NCBI RefSeq assembly: GCF_028736035.1
Contig: NZ_CP117866.1
Span: 5,146,001 to 5,210,000, forward strand
Origin: Streptomyces sp. T12
Lineage (GTDB): Bacteria > Actinomycetota > Actinomycetes > Streptomycetales > Streptomycetaceae
Reading direction: 5' to 3'
DNA: 64,000 nt
Below the pieces are notes generated by a model. That model had not been told where the DNA came from and made no database searches. It saw only the letters and a program-made list of their open reading frames with translations. This document shows positions 15,537 to 23,269 of this stretch, piece after piece. The translations under genes and the position numbers were made by a program. Each line of letters opens with the position of its first letter. The first letter of the stretch is position 1.

Positions 15537-16184
15537 ATGAGCATGCTGACTCCCCAAGGCATGGGCGGCCAGTACCGCATCAAGGGGAACAAATACCCCC
15601 GGATGCGACGTCGCCGACGGCGCGGCAGGCTCGTCGGCATCGCCGTCGCCTCCGCCGCCGTACTCGGCATGATCGGCTGGGGCACACTGCAGCTCATCGA
15701 CCTGTTCACCGGGGGCGGCGGAAAGGCTTCGGCAGCCGGCACGAAGGCCGGCTGCGGGACCAGGGCGACCCCCTCGGCCACGCCCACGGCCACGGGGGCC
15801 CTGCCCGAGCCGGGCAAGATCACCGTCAACGTCTTCAACGCCACGACCCGCAGCGGCCTCGCCAAGCAGACCGCGGACGAGCTGAAGAAGCGCGGCTTCA
15901 AGATCGGTGACGTGGGCAACGCGACGAAGCAGTTCGACAAGAAGGTCAAGGGCACCGGGCTCCTGCTCGGCCCGGACGCGGCCCTGCACACCTCGCTGCC
16001 CGTCCTCGCCACCCAGCTCGGCACCGCCGAACGCCGCACCGAAGTCGCCCGCAAGGGCACGGCCGTCGACCTGATCATCGGCGACAAGTTCAAAGAGCTG
16101 ACGAAGAAGGCGGACGCCGACAAGGCACTGGCCGCACTGACCAACCCCGAGCCGACGCCCGCCGCTTCGAAGAACGCCTGCTGA
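15537..16184 (+). CDS. Membrane-anchored LytR_C domain protein
   Basis: 215 residues. A basic N-terminus ([10 protein letters not shown]) is followed by one membrane span (LVGIAVASAAVLGMIGWGTLQLI), a Thr/Ala/Pro linker, then a LytR_C domain starting ITVNVFNATTRSGLAKQTADEL with RRGFK-like and DLIIGDKFKEL strands. The domain lies outside the cell and accompanies LytR-CpsA-Psr cell-wall ligases in many actinobacteria. No LCP catalytic domain is present, so this is a stand-alone partner. Separated from the VapB-like gene by 115 bp. Confidence 0.82.
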   Translation: MSMLTPQGMGGQYRIKGNKYPRMRRRRRRGRLVGIAVASAAVLGMIGWGTLQLIDLFTGGGGKASAAGTKAGCGTRATPSATPTATGALPEPGKITVNVFNATTRSGLAKQTADELKKRGFKIGDVGNATKQFDKKVKGTGLLLGPDAALHTSLPVLATQLGTAERRTEVARKGTAVDLIIGDKFKELTKKADADKALAALTNPEPTPAASKNAC

Positions 16185-16211
16185 GCAACGCCGCCAAGAG
16201 GCGCGGGGCTG

Positions 16212-16283
16212 CGCCGCTGTATCGCAACCCTGCGGCGAAGAGAGCGAAGAGGGCGAACAGACCGGACCGGACCGGACCGGACC
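16212..16283. terminator. Weak shared hairpin and ACCGG repeats between convergent genes
   Basis: CGCCGC (16212-16217) and GCGGCG (16232-16237) form a short hairpin, followed by four ACCGG repeats (16261-16283), between the LytR_C gene (plus) and upp (minus). It may end transcription from both sides. Confidence 0.3.
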
Positions 16284-16287
16284 CGCC

Positions 16288-16923
16288 CTACTCGGCCGCG
16301 CCGTAAAGGCGATCCCCCGCGTCTCCCAGCCCCGGGACGATGTACCCGTGCTCGTTGAGGTGGTCGTCCACGGCGGCCGTCACGACCGTCACCGGCGTGC
16401 CCGCCAGTTCGCGCTCCATGAGCTCGACGCCCTCGGGGGCCGCGAGCAGCACCACGGCCGTGACGTCGTCGGCGCCCCGCTTGATGAGCTCCCGGATCGC
16501 CGCGACCAGCGTGCCGCCCGTGGCCAGCATCGGGTCCAGGACGTACACCTGACGGCCGGACAGGTCCTCCGGCATGCGTGAGGCGTACGTGGAGGCCTCA
16601 AGGGTCTCCTCGTTGCGGATCATGCCCAGGAAGCCCACCTCGGCCGTCGGCAGCAGCCGGACCATGCCGTCCAGCATGCCGAGGCCGGCCCGCAGGATCG
16701 GCACCACCAGGGGGCGCGGGTAGGAGAGCTTGACGCCGGTGGTGTCGGTGACCGGGGTCGTGATGTCGACCGCTTCGGTGCGCACGTCCCGCGTGGCCTC
16801 GTAGGCGAGCAGGGTGACCAGTTCGTCGGCGAGCCGACGGAAGGTCGCGGAGTCGGTGCGCTGGTCGCGCAGCGTGGTGAGTTTGTGGGCGACCAGAGGG
16901 TGGTCGACGACGTGGAGACGCAT
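16288..16923 (-). CDS. upp: Uracil phosphoribosyltransferase
   Basis: 211 residues from ATG 16923 ([11 protein letters not shown]); a GTG two codons upstream is also open. The enzyme converts uracil and PRPP to UMP in pyrimidine salvage. Seen: the PRPP loop [15 protein letters not shown] (conserved DPMLATGG), the N-terminal [13 protein letters not shown] and the uracil-binding end [19 protein letters not shown]. The length matches the family. It is divergent from a small conserved gene at 17020. Confidence 0.97.
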   Translation of the reverse strand: MRLHVVDHPLVAHKLTTLRDQRTDSATFRRLADELVTLLAYEATRDVRTEAVDITTPVTDTTGVKLSYPRPLVVPILRAGLGMLDGMVRLLPTAEVGFLGMIRNEETLEASTYASRMPEDLSGRQVYVLDPMLATGGTLVAAIRELIKRGADDVTAVVLLAAPEGVELMERELAGTPVTVVTAAVDDHLNEHGYIVPGLGDAGDRLYGAAE

Positions 16924-17019
16924 GTCCACAACAGTAACGGTGCTCGCGTCCCCCTTGCGCTGGCGTCAAACCGCCCATCGGAGGGAAAGTGGGAGGGACG
17001 TAGCGGGGGTGGTGAGCCG

Positions 17020-17229
17020 ATGCCTGATCCTGAGTCCCCGGCGGATCCCACGCGGGACACACCGGAGGAGCCCGACCCGGAGGAGCCCGACGCCGCGCGC
17101 CGTCGGCGCCGGGCCCAGTTCCTGCGGGAGCTCGCCGAGGCCCGCGAGCTGCGCGACCGTGTCCAGCCGCGCCGCGCCAAGGCCGCCCGCCTGCGCCACG
17201 CGATCCGTATGCGGACGTTCCGCTGGTAG
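17020..17229 (+). CDS. Small charged hypothetical protein
   Basis: 69 residues: acidic/proline N-terminal third (PEEPDPEEPDAA) and strongly basic C-terminal part (RRRRRAQFLRELAEARELRDRVQPRRAKAARLRHAIRMRTFRW). The basic part looks helical and could bind nucleic acid. Divergent from upp with about 96 bp between the starts. No family recognised beyond an impression of conservation in Streptomyces. Confidence 0.55.
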   Translation: MPDPESPADPTRDTPEEPDPEEPDAARRRRRAQFLRELAEARELRDRVQPRRAKAARLRHAIRMRTFRW

Positions 17230-17543
17230 AGGGAGGCGCCGGGGAAGATCCGCGGTCCTCGGGTGCGTTGCAGCGGTGGGCGTGCGTGGACACCTGGAAA
17301 AGCCGCGTACGATCCGCACGTGGCAGCAACGACTGTGCTGGTCGGTCCTTTACGGAGGTGCTCGCGCCTCTCTCGGGACAACCCGATCAAAACTGCCGGA
17401 CACAGGGAGCCGAAGACGTCCCCTGAACGCCTTGTTTCTGCCACGATTCCGAGTGGGTGGGCTCGGAGCACAGCTCTCCCCGCCCCCAACCTCCGCCGGG
17501 GGGACCCCCAACCGGCACGCCTATGACCAGTGGGAGAGTCACG
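17230..17543. other. Intergenic leader upstream of the TadA-associated gene
   Basis: About 314 bp with no gene that I can support. Near its right end (17475-17515) is a C-rich then G-rich tract (CCGCCCCC ... GGGGGGACCCCC) of the kind dispersed in Streptomyces intergenic DNA and able to fold. The Shine-Dalgarno GGGAG at 17532-17536 serves the next gene. Confidence 0.45.
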
Positions 17544-18071
17544 GTGTACTTCGCCGCACTGCTCGCGCGCACCGAAGACGGGTGGGAAGCGAGCGACACA
17601 GAGCTCGACGATGTGGAAACCCTGTCGGACCTGGCCGACCTGGCCCGTGAAGCCTCCCCCGAGGACGACACGGTGCTGGTGCTCATCGAGCAGGAGGACG
17701 CCTGGTTCGGCGTCGTCCGGATCGACGGCGAGGACGATCCTCGGATCTACGTCTCGGACGCTGCCGCCGCTGCCCGCAGCAGTTACGGGGAGATCCTGCT
17801 CACCGACGAACTGCTCGGCAGGGAGCCCGGCGACGACGGCCCCGACCTGGATGCCCTCGACCTCGACGGCACCGAGGAGCCGGACGGCGACTCCGACGAC
17901 GAGGACGGCGGCGGGGCCGAGGCGGTCCCGCACAGCCCCGTCGGCGACAGCGAGATCCTCGACGACCTGGGCGTCAGCGAGAAGGAGCTGAAGGCCCTGG
18001 ACGCCGAGGACGCGCTGGGCGCGATCGCCGAGGCGCTGGGCGCCTCGGAGGTGCTGGAGACCGTCCGCTGA
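17544..18071 (+). CDS. tRNA adenosine deaminase-associated protein
   Basis: About 175 residues from GTG 17544, with GGGAG at 7-nt spacing; an upstream in-frame ATG at 17523 lacks a Shine-Dalgarno. The sequence begins VYFAALLARTEDGWEA and is very acidic in its middle (DGDSDDEDGGG). It belongs to a family almost always found directly before tadA in actinobacteria, where its role beside the deaminase is unknown. Ends 29 bp before tadA, so they are probably co-transcribed. Confidence 0.85.
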   Translation: MYFAALLARTEDGWEASDTELDDVETLSDLADLAREASPEDDTVLVLIEQEDAWFGVVRIDGEDDPRIYVSDAAAAARSSYGEILLTDELLGREPGDDGPDLDALDLDGTEEPDGDSDDEDGGGAEAVPHSPVGDSEILDDLGVSEKELKALDAEDALGAIAEALGASEVLETVR

Positions 18072-18100
18072 CCTCGTCCGACCGGGGGTCGGCGCCCGAG

Positions 18101-18568
18101 GTGCCCGACCCCGTACGCGACCGCTGGCGGGCCGCGATGCGGCTCGCCCTGGACGAGGCCGAACTGGCCGTCCGGGGCGGGGACGTCCCCGTCGGCGCCG
18201 TCGTGCTGGCCGCCGACGGCACGACCGTGCTCGGCGTCGGCCACAACGAACGCGAGGCGACCGGCGATCCGACCGCGCACGCCGAGGTCCTCGCGATCCG
18301 GCGCGCGGCATCCGAGGTCGGCGAGTGGCGGCTGTCCGGCTGCACGCTCGTCGTCACGCTGGAGCCCTGCACCATGTGCGCGGGCGCGATCGTGCAGTCC
18401 CGGGTGGACCGGGTCGTCTACGGCGCCCGGGACGAGAAGGCCGGCGCCGCGGGCTCCCTCTGGGACGTCGTACGCGACCGGCGGCTCAACCACCGCCCCG
18501 AGGTGATCGAGGGCGTGCTCGCCGAGGAGTGCGCGCGGATCCTCACCGACTTCTTCCGCGGCCGCTGA
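18101..18568 (+). CDS. tadA: tRNA(Arg) adenosine-34 deaminase
   Basis: 155 residues. Deaminates A34 of tRNA-Arg(ACG) to inosine; a tRNA-Arg(ACG) lies in this window at 52.3 kb. Seen: the zinc and catalytic motif HAE (60-62) and PCTMC (89-93), plus GDVPVGAVVL and the C-terminal helix ECARILTDFF. The GTG at 18101 is used; Met37-equivalent ATG at 18137 is an alternative. Paired with the associated acidic protein upstream and followed by a tRNA gene. Confidence 0.93.
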   Translation: MPDPVRDRWRAAMRLALDEAELAVRGGDVPVGAVVLAADGTTVLGVGHNEREATGDPTAHAEVLAIRRAASEVGEWRLSGCTLVVTLEPCTMCAGAIVQSRVDRVVYGARDEKAGAAGSLWDVVRDRRLNHRPEVIEGVLAEECARILTDFFRGR

Positions 18569-18660
18569 CCCGGTGCCCCCGGTGGCCCGGTCCCCTGACC
18601 GGGGGGCTTGAGGGGAAACGGATTTCAGAGCACGGCCGACCGTGCTGTAAGGTCTCCCTC

Positions 18661-18745
18661 GGTAGCGTGTCCGAGCGGCCGAAGGAGCTCGCCTCGAAAG
18701 CGAGTGTGGCGCAAGTCACCGAGGGTTCAAATCCCTCCGCTACCG
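18661..18745 (+). tRNA. tRNA-Ser (anticodon CGA)
   Basis: 85-nt class II tRNA. The acceptor stem GGTAGCG pairs with CGCTACC, with G as discriminator. The anticodon loop CTCGAAA within CTCGC/GCGAG stems gives CGA. A long variable arm precedes GGTTCAAATCC (T arm). CCA is not encoded. Confidence 0.97.
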
Positions 18746-18752
18746 CTCTTCA

Positions 18753-18782
18753 GAAGGGCCCCGTCGAAAGACGGGGCCCTTC
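18753..18782 (+). terminator. tRNA-Ser terminator hairpin
   Basis: Perfect 13-bp stem GAAGGGCCCCGTC / GACGGGGCCCTTC with a GAAA loop, 7 bp after the tRNA. A very stable terminator. Confidence 0.9.
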
Positions 18783-18830
18783 GTGCGATCATGTGCGGTC
18801 GATGGGGCAAAAGTGACTGGGGAGGCCGCG

Positions 18831-19010
18831 ATGGCGGTGAATTCGAAGAAGGTCGCCGTCTATGTGGTCGTGGTCTTCGTGTCATACGTGATCATCACGG
18901 ACCCGAAAGGGGCCGCGGACTACGTCCAGATAGGGTTCGAGGGCATATCGGACGCCGCCAAGGCCATCGGCGACTTCATGACGTGGATCGCCAACGGAGG
19001 CGACAGCTAG
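18831..19010 (+). CDS. Small single-span membrane protein
   Basis: 59 residues, strong GGGGAGG five bases before the ATG. One hydrophobic segment (VAVYVVVVFVSYVII) is followed by a short domain GAADYVQIGFEGISDAAKAIGDFMTWI. Function unknown; the conserved look of the C-terminal half suggests a real family. Nine bases separate it from the Dabb gene, so they are likely one operon. Confidence 0.7.
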   Translation: MAVNSKKVAVYVVVVFVSYVIITDPKGAADYVQIGFEGISDAAKAIGDFMTWIANGGDS

Positions 19011-19019
19011 GGAGTGCTC

Positions 19020-19313
19020 ATGATCCGCCACCTGGTCCTCTTCAAGCTCAACGAGGGCGTCGAGCGCGACGACCCGCGAGTCGTGGAGGGCGTCGAGGCG
19101 TTCCGCTCGCTCGAGGGCAAGATCCCCGAGATCCGGCACTGGGAGCTCGGCTGGAACATCAGCGACCGCCCCATCGCCTACGACTTCGCGATCAACTCCG
19201 CCTTCGACGACGTGCCCGCCCTGCGCACCTACGCGGAGCACCCCGAGCACCAGGCGGGCGTCACGCTGTGGCGGGAGTTCGCCACCTGGGTGATCGCCGA
19301 CTACGAATACTGA
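19020..19313 (+). CDS. Dabb-family (stress-responsive alpha/beta barrel) protein
   Basis: About 97 residues starting MIRHLVLFKLNEGVERDD and ending LWREFATWVIADYEY. This is the dimeric alpha/beta barrel (Dabb) fold; the pattern HLVLFKL and the YAEHPEHQ segment are typical. The exact role in actinobacteria is unknown. ATG 19020 has GGAG at 5-nt spacing. Co-directional with the small membrane protein upstream. Confidence 0.88.
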   Translation: MIRHLVLFKLNEGVERDDPRVVEGVEAFRSLEGKIPEIRHWELGWNISDRPIAYDFAINSAFDDVPALRTYAEHPEHQAGVTLWREFATWVIADYEY

Positions 19314-19358
19314 GCCACAACATCCCGGATCCACCCGGATCCACCCGGATCTTCACGG

Positions 19359-19388
19359 AGCCCTCCGCCGGAACGACGGGGGGCTTTC
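19359..19388 (+). terminator. Hairpin terminator after the Dabb gene
   Basis: AGCCCTCCG (19359-19367) and CGGGGGGCT (19377-19385) pair with one G-T wobble, followed by TTT. Just before it are three copies of ATCCACCCGG (about 19325-19352). Confidence 0.65.
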
Positions 19389-19469
19389 GCATGCCTTGCC
19401 CCCGGATTCATCCGGATTCACCCCCGACCCCATCCCCAACACGGCATTATGCGGTGCTTGCACACGGTG

Positions 19470-19477
19470 GACATGTC
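19470..19477. promoter_or_regulatory. GACATGTC palindrome upstream of sigF
   Basis: 8-bp perfect palindrome about 70 bp before the sigF start. The same motif occurs upstream of the neighbouring sigN, suggesting shared control. Confidence 0.35.
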
Positions 19478-19546
19478 TTGTGATGCTATGACCGCTTTTG
19501 ACGGATGAGTTGATGTGAGTTGATGGATCACGAGGTGGAGTTGACC

Positions 19547-20389
19547 GTGCCGGCCAGTACTGCGCCTCAAGCCCCGGCCCAGGAGGACACCCCCGCGGAC
19601 ACGCCCGCGCCCACACCGCCCCGCAGTCGCGGCGCCGACACCCGGGCGCTCACCCAGGTGCTCTTCGGTGAGCTGAAGGAGCTGCAGCCGGGCACGCCGG
19701 AGCACAACCGCGTGCGCGGGGCGCTCATCGAGGCCAACCTCCCGCTCGTGCGCTACGCGGCCGCCCGTTTCCGCTCCCGCAACGAGCCGATGGAGGACGT
19801 GATCCAGGTCGGCACCATCGGGCTCATCAACGCCATCGACCGCTTCGACCCGGACCGGGGCGTGCAGTTCCCGACGTTCGCGATGCCGACGGTCGTCGGC
19901 GAGATCAAGCGGTACTTCCGCGACAACGTCCGCACGGTCCACGTCCCGCGCCGGCTGCACGAGCTGTGGGTCCAGGTCAACAGCGCGACCGAGGACCTGA
20001 CGACCGCCTTCGGGCGGACCCCGACGACCGCCGAGATCGCCGAGCGGCTGCGCATCACCGAGGACGAGGTGCTGTCCTGCATCGAGGCCGGGCGGTCGTA
20101 CCACGCCACGTCACTGGAGGCCGCACAGGAGGGCGACGGGCTGCCCGGACTGCTGGACCGGCTGGGCTACGAGGACCCGGCCCTGGACGGCGTGGAGCAC
20201 CGGGATCTCGTCCGGCATCTGCTCGTACAACTCCCCGAACGCGAACAGAGAATCCTGCTCCTGCGCTACTACAGCAACCTCACCCAGTCGCAAATCAGTG
20301 CCGAACTCGGGGTCTCCCAGATGCACGTTTCGAGGCTACTCGCGCGTAGCTTCCAACGGCTGCGTTCGGCGAACCGGATCGACGCGTAA
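19547..20389 (+). CDS. sigF: RNA polymerase sigma factor of the SigF/SigB family
   Basis: About 280 residues from GTG 19547 (GGAG at about 6-nt spacing); an ATG at 19520 would add nine residues. Seen: region 2 ([25 protein letters not shown], then [34 protein letters not shown]), region 3 (VPRRLHELW...[15 protein letters not shown]) and region 4 ([37 protein letters not shown]). Lacks region 1.1. In S. coelicolor, sigF is required for spore maturation and lies next to sigN, the same arrangement as here; the name rests on that context. Anti-sigma partners are not in the window. Confidence 0.85.
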   Translation: MPASTAPQAPAQEDTPADTPAPTPPRSRGADTRALTQVLFGELKELQPGTPEHNRVRGALIEANLPLVRYAAARFRSRNEPMEDVIQVGTIGLINAIDRFDPDRGVQFPTFAMPTVVGEIKRYFRDNVRTVHVPRRLHELWVQVNSATEDLTTAFGRTPTTAEIAERLRITEDEVLSCIEAGRSYHATSLEAAQEGDGLPGLLDRLGYEDPALDGVEHRDLVRHLLVQLPEREQRILLLRYYSNLTQSQISAELGVSQMHVSRLLARSFQRLRSANRIDA

Positions 20390-20505
20390 CCGCAAACAAG
20401 AGCGACAGGTAACCGTCGCGAGCGAATCGCTCACCAGGGCGGATCCCGACAGTTCTGCGTTGAAACACCGTCAGACCCCCTTTATCCAGGGCGGATTCAA
20501 GTCTC

Positions 20506-20546
20506 ACATGTCGACATGTCACTACAGCGTGTTGCCGACATGTGAC
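20506..20546. promoter_or_regulatory. Palindromic operator region upstream of sigN
   Basis: ACATGTCGACATGT (20506-20519) is a perfect 14-bp palindrome. It contains GACATGTC (20513-20520), also found upstream of sigF. A direct repeat CGACATGTSAC occurs at 20512-20522 and 20536-20546, 24 bp apart. Located about 110-150 bp before sigN. Confidence 0.5.
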
Positions 20547-20657
20547 ATTCTTCGGGAAGCGCGTTTGCCGTGGCTTCGGCTCCGGTATTCAGGTGAAGGC
20601 TGGCGTTCCTCGATCGGAGCGTTCGCCGCGACCGTCCCGCGACCCAAAGGGGGTGGC

Positions 20658-21569
20658 ATGTCCGCACACCAGGGCAGCTCGAAGGTGCTCACGCTCACGA
20701 AGAGCGAGTCCGCGCCCGACGCCGCGCTCGACGACGTACCGGCCCTTGAGGCCGTTCCGGCACCGGCCGTCCCGGCCGATGACGTCCCGGCCTGGCCGGC
20801 CACGGCGAATATCGACACCCGCACCCTTTCCCGCTCCCTGTTCCTGCGGCTCGCCACCCTGGACGAGAACAGCCCCGAACGCGCATACGTCCGGGACACC
20901 CTGATCGAGCTCAACCTCCCGCTGGTGCGCTACGCGGCGGCCCGCTTCCGCTCGCGCAACGAGCCGATGGAGGACATCGTCCAGGTCGGCACCATCGGCC
21001 TGATCAAGGCGATCGACCGCTTCGACTGCGAACGGGGCGTGGAGTTCCCGACGTTCGCGATGCCGACGGTCGTGGGCGAGATCAAGCGGTTCTTCCGCGA
21101 CACCTCCTGGTCGGTGCGCGTCCCGCGCCGGCTCCAGGAGCTGCGCCTGGCCCTCACCAAGGCCAGCGACGAGCTCTCCCAGAAGCTGGACCGCTCCCCG
21201 ACGGTGACCGAACTCGCCACCGTCCTGGGCGTGTCCGAGGAGGACGTCGTCGACGGCCTCGCGGTCGGCAACGCCTACACGGCCTCCTCGCTGGACTCCC
21301 CGGCCCCGGAGGACGACGGCGGCGAGGGCTCCCTGGCCGACCGGCTCGGCTACGAGGACACCGCGCTGGAGGGCGTCGAGTACCGCGAGTCCCTCAAGCC
21401 GCTGCTGGCCAAGCTGCCGCCCCGCGAGCGGCGGATCATCATGCTGCGCTTCTTCGCCAACATGACCCAGTCGCAGATCGGCGAGGAGGTCGGCATCTCC
21501 CAGATGCACGTCTCCCGGCTGCTGACCCGGACGCTGGCGCAGCTGCGCGAGGGCCTCATCTCCGACTGA
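20658..21569 (+). CDS. sigN: RNA polymerase sigma factor of the SigF/SigB family (SigN-like)
   Basis: 303 residues from ATG 20658, with an AAGGGGGTG ribosome-binding site. Shares the same region 2/3/4 organisation as the upstream sigma factor ([28 protein letters not shown] split over region 2; [21 protein letters not shown] in region 4) but has a longer Ala/Pro/Val-rich N-terminus of about 55 residues. The pair arose by duplication. In S. coelicolor the sigma factor beside SigF is SigN, active in the lower parts of aerial hyphae; name assigned by synteny, less certain than the family. Confidence 0.8.
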   Translation: MSAHQGSSKVLTLTKSESAPDAALDDVPALEAVPAPAVPADDVPAWPATANIDTRTLSRSLFLRLATLDENSPERAYVRDTLIELNLPLVRYAAARFRSRNEPMEDIVQVGTIGLIKAIDRFDCERGVEFPTFAMPTVVGEIKRFFRDTSWSVRVPRRLQELRLALTKASDELSQKLDRSPTVTELATVLGVSEEDVVDGLAVGNAYTASSLDSPAPEDDGGEGSLADRLGYEDTALEGVEYRESLKPLLAKLPPRERRIIMLRFFANMTQSQIGEEVGISQMHVSRLLTRTLAQLREGLISD

Positions 21570-21644
21570 CCCTCATCTGCGACCCCGGCCCTCATCTCCG
21601 ACCGACCCCTTCATATTTGACGGAGCGTCAGCCACCATGGCCGA

Positions 21645-22385
21645 ATGCTTCGCGCAACCGCGACAAGGACGACCTGGACACATGGCCGTCGGTGCACCCT
21701 GATCGGTGCGTCGGCGGCCGTCGTCTGTCTGGGCGGGGTGCTGGCCGCGTGCGGAGGCGGCGGAGGTGGTGACGGGTACGTCGCGACGGGGGCGGCGGGT
21801 GGCCCGCCGAGGGTGTCCCATACGGCGGTCGCGCCGACGGGTGAGGTGACGCTGGTGCCGCTCGACGAGCCGGAGAGCAGTGGCGGCGAGTCGAGCAACT
21901 CCCCTGGACGGGAGGGGAGTCAGGGGCCGGTTTCCCCCGAGGGAACGGAGCGCGAGGGAATGCGGAGCCCTGCTCGACAACGCCCGAGCGACACCCCTGC
22001 CCCCGCAGTCACGCCGGCCGACTCCGCCGTACCGCCGAGCGGTTCACCCGTACCCTCGACCCCCGCGACAACCCCTTCGCCCGCGAAGCTCACCGTGAGT
22101 GCCCCCGATCGGGAGCCCACCGACAAGCGCTGGTGCGAGAAGGTGACCCTCGACTTCCACAACTCGGGCGGCACAGCCGTGCGCTCGGGCACCGTCACCT
22201 TCGGCACCCACGTCATCGGCGCGCTCGGCATCGACTGGGCGACGGTGGAGTCGACGGAGGAGCTCCCGGCGCCGATCGGGGCCGGGGCGCGCAAGGAGAA
22301 GACCTGGACGGTGTGCGTCGACGCCTGGCGTGTGCCGCTGGGCATGCACATCGAGACGCGGGACGTCGCCGTCCGGTGGAAGTGA
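21645..22385 (+). CDS. Secreted lipoprotein with C-terminal beta domain
   Basis: 246 residues. Lipobox VLAAC follows an N-terminal hydrophobic segment (TLIGASAAVVCLGG), then a Gly-rich linker, a Ser/Pro-rich spacer (about residues 60-150) and a folded end, DKRWCEKVTLDFHNSGGTAVRSGTVTFGTHVIG...KTWTVCVDAWRVPLGMHIETRDVAVRWK, with two Cys that may pair. It looks like a surface-displayed Ig-like domain; no enzyme motif is visible. A TGACG-GAG-CGTCA inverted repeat (about 21617-21629) just upstream may be regulatory. Confidence 0.75.
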   Translation: MLRATATRTTWTHGRRCTLIGASAAVVCLGGVLAACGGGGGGDGYVATGAAGGPPRVSHTAVAPTGEVTLVPLDEPESSGGESSNSPGREGSQGPVSPEGTEREGMRSPARQRPSDTPAPAVTPADSAVPPSGSPVPSTPATTPSPAKLTVSAPDREPTDKRWCEKVTLDFHNSGGTAVRSGTVTFGTHVIGALGIDWATVESTEELPAPIGAGARKEKTWTVCVDAWRVPLGMHIETRDVAVRWK

Positions 22386-22409
22386 ACGTGGAAGTGAACC
22401 CTGCAGCGA

Positions 22410-22601
22410 CTACTTGAGCGCCAGCCAGGCCACCGCCGCCACGATCACCACGGCGGCGATCACGCCGACGATCAGACCGATGCGCGGGCCCGAGGAGGCC
22501 TGCTGCTGCCGGCCCTGCGGGGCCTCGTCGACGAACGCGCGGAACATCTGGGTGTTGCCGGCGGGGTCGTGGTTGCCCTGGGGGCCCTGGGTGTTAGCCA
22601 T
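22410..22601 (-). CDS. Small C-terminally anchored membrane protein
   Basis: 63 residues. The first 38 residues are polar (MANTQGPQGNHDPAGNTQMF, then QGRQQQASSGP) and the C-terminal 24 form one membrane span (IGLIVGVIAAVVIVAAVAWLALK). It therefore has tail-anchor topology. Convergent with the lipoprotein gene. No family known to me. Confidence 0.65.
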   Translation of the reverse strand: MANTQGPQGNHDPAGNTQMFRAFVDEAPQGRQQQASSGPRIGLIVGVIAAVVIVAAVAWLALK

Positions 22602-22757
22602 GGCCTGAGACCCTAGCGAATCCGCCCGTTCGGCCCAAGTGGGGGCTCCCGCCCTGCACAGGGGGTCACAGGACCCACCCCACCTGCACATTTACGGTCG
22701 CAATACTTGCCTTTGCCAAGTTTTTGCGGCACGCCGAGCCCGTTTTGTTTGCCTGCA

Positions 22758-22790
22758 GCAACCAATAACTCTATGGTTGCCCTAAGCAAC
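22758..22790. promoter_or_regulatory. MarR-type operator upstream of the marR/MFS/yceI operon
   Basis: GCAACCA (22758-22764) and TGGTTGC (22774-22780) form an inverted repeat, and GTTGC-CCTAA-GCAAC (22776-22790) forms a second overlapping one. It lies 17 bp before the marR start, in the usual place for autorepression. Confidence 0.6.
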
Positions 22791-22806
22791 AAACGACGGA
22801 GGTGTG

Positions 22807-23256
22807 ATGGCCGAGCAGGCGCAGTACGAGGAGCTGGTGCGCCAGTTCAGCGCCTTCGGCGCCGTGAAACGGGAGATGGGACGGACGCTGCCGTCCGACT
22901 GCCCTTCCGGTTCCGCCGCCGTACTGACGTTGCTGGTCCGCCACGGGGAGATGCGCATGAGCAAGCTCGCGGAGCTGCTCGCCGTGGACATGTCGGTCAC
23001 CAGCCGCCATGTCACCCACGTCGCCGAGCGCGGCTGGATCGAGCGCTCCCCCGACCCGGCGGACAAACGAAGCCGCATCCTGCGCCTCACCCCGGCCGGT
23101 GAGGACCGGGTGCGGGAGATGTCCCGGCGGACCACGCAGCTGCTCGCCGAGCGGCTGAGCGACTGGACCGACGACGACGTCGCCGAGCTCACCCGGCTCA
23201 TGGCCCGACTGAGGGCCAGCTTCGACGACTGCCGTACACCCGCGATCACCCAGTAA
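22807..23256 (+). CDS. MarR-family transcriptional regulator
   Basis: 149 residues, starts MAEQAQYEELVRQF with GGAGG upstream (GTG 22804 adjacent). Winged-helix core: MRMSKLAELLAVDMSVTSRHVTHVAERGWIERSPDPADKRSRILRLTPAGE, with the DxRxx-type wing (DPADKRSR). Encoded 13 bp before an MFS transporter that it probably represses; overlapping palindromes just upstream look like its own operator. The inducer is unknown. Confidence 0.9.
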   Translation: MAEQAQYEELVRQFSAFGAVKREMGRTLPSDCPSGSAAVLTLLVRHGEMRMSKLAELLAVDMSVTSRHVTHVAERGWIERSPDPADKRSRILRLTPAGEDRVREMSRRTTQLLAERLSDWTDDDVAELTRLMARLRASFDDCRTPAITQ

Positions 23257-23269
23257 GAGAAGGAAATCC

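Noticed and set aside
18661..18782. Integrated element at the tRNA-Ser(CGA) gene
   Set aside because: tRNA-Ser is followed by a normal terminator and core genes; no integrase and no duplicated tRNA 3' end were seen in the window.
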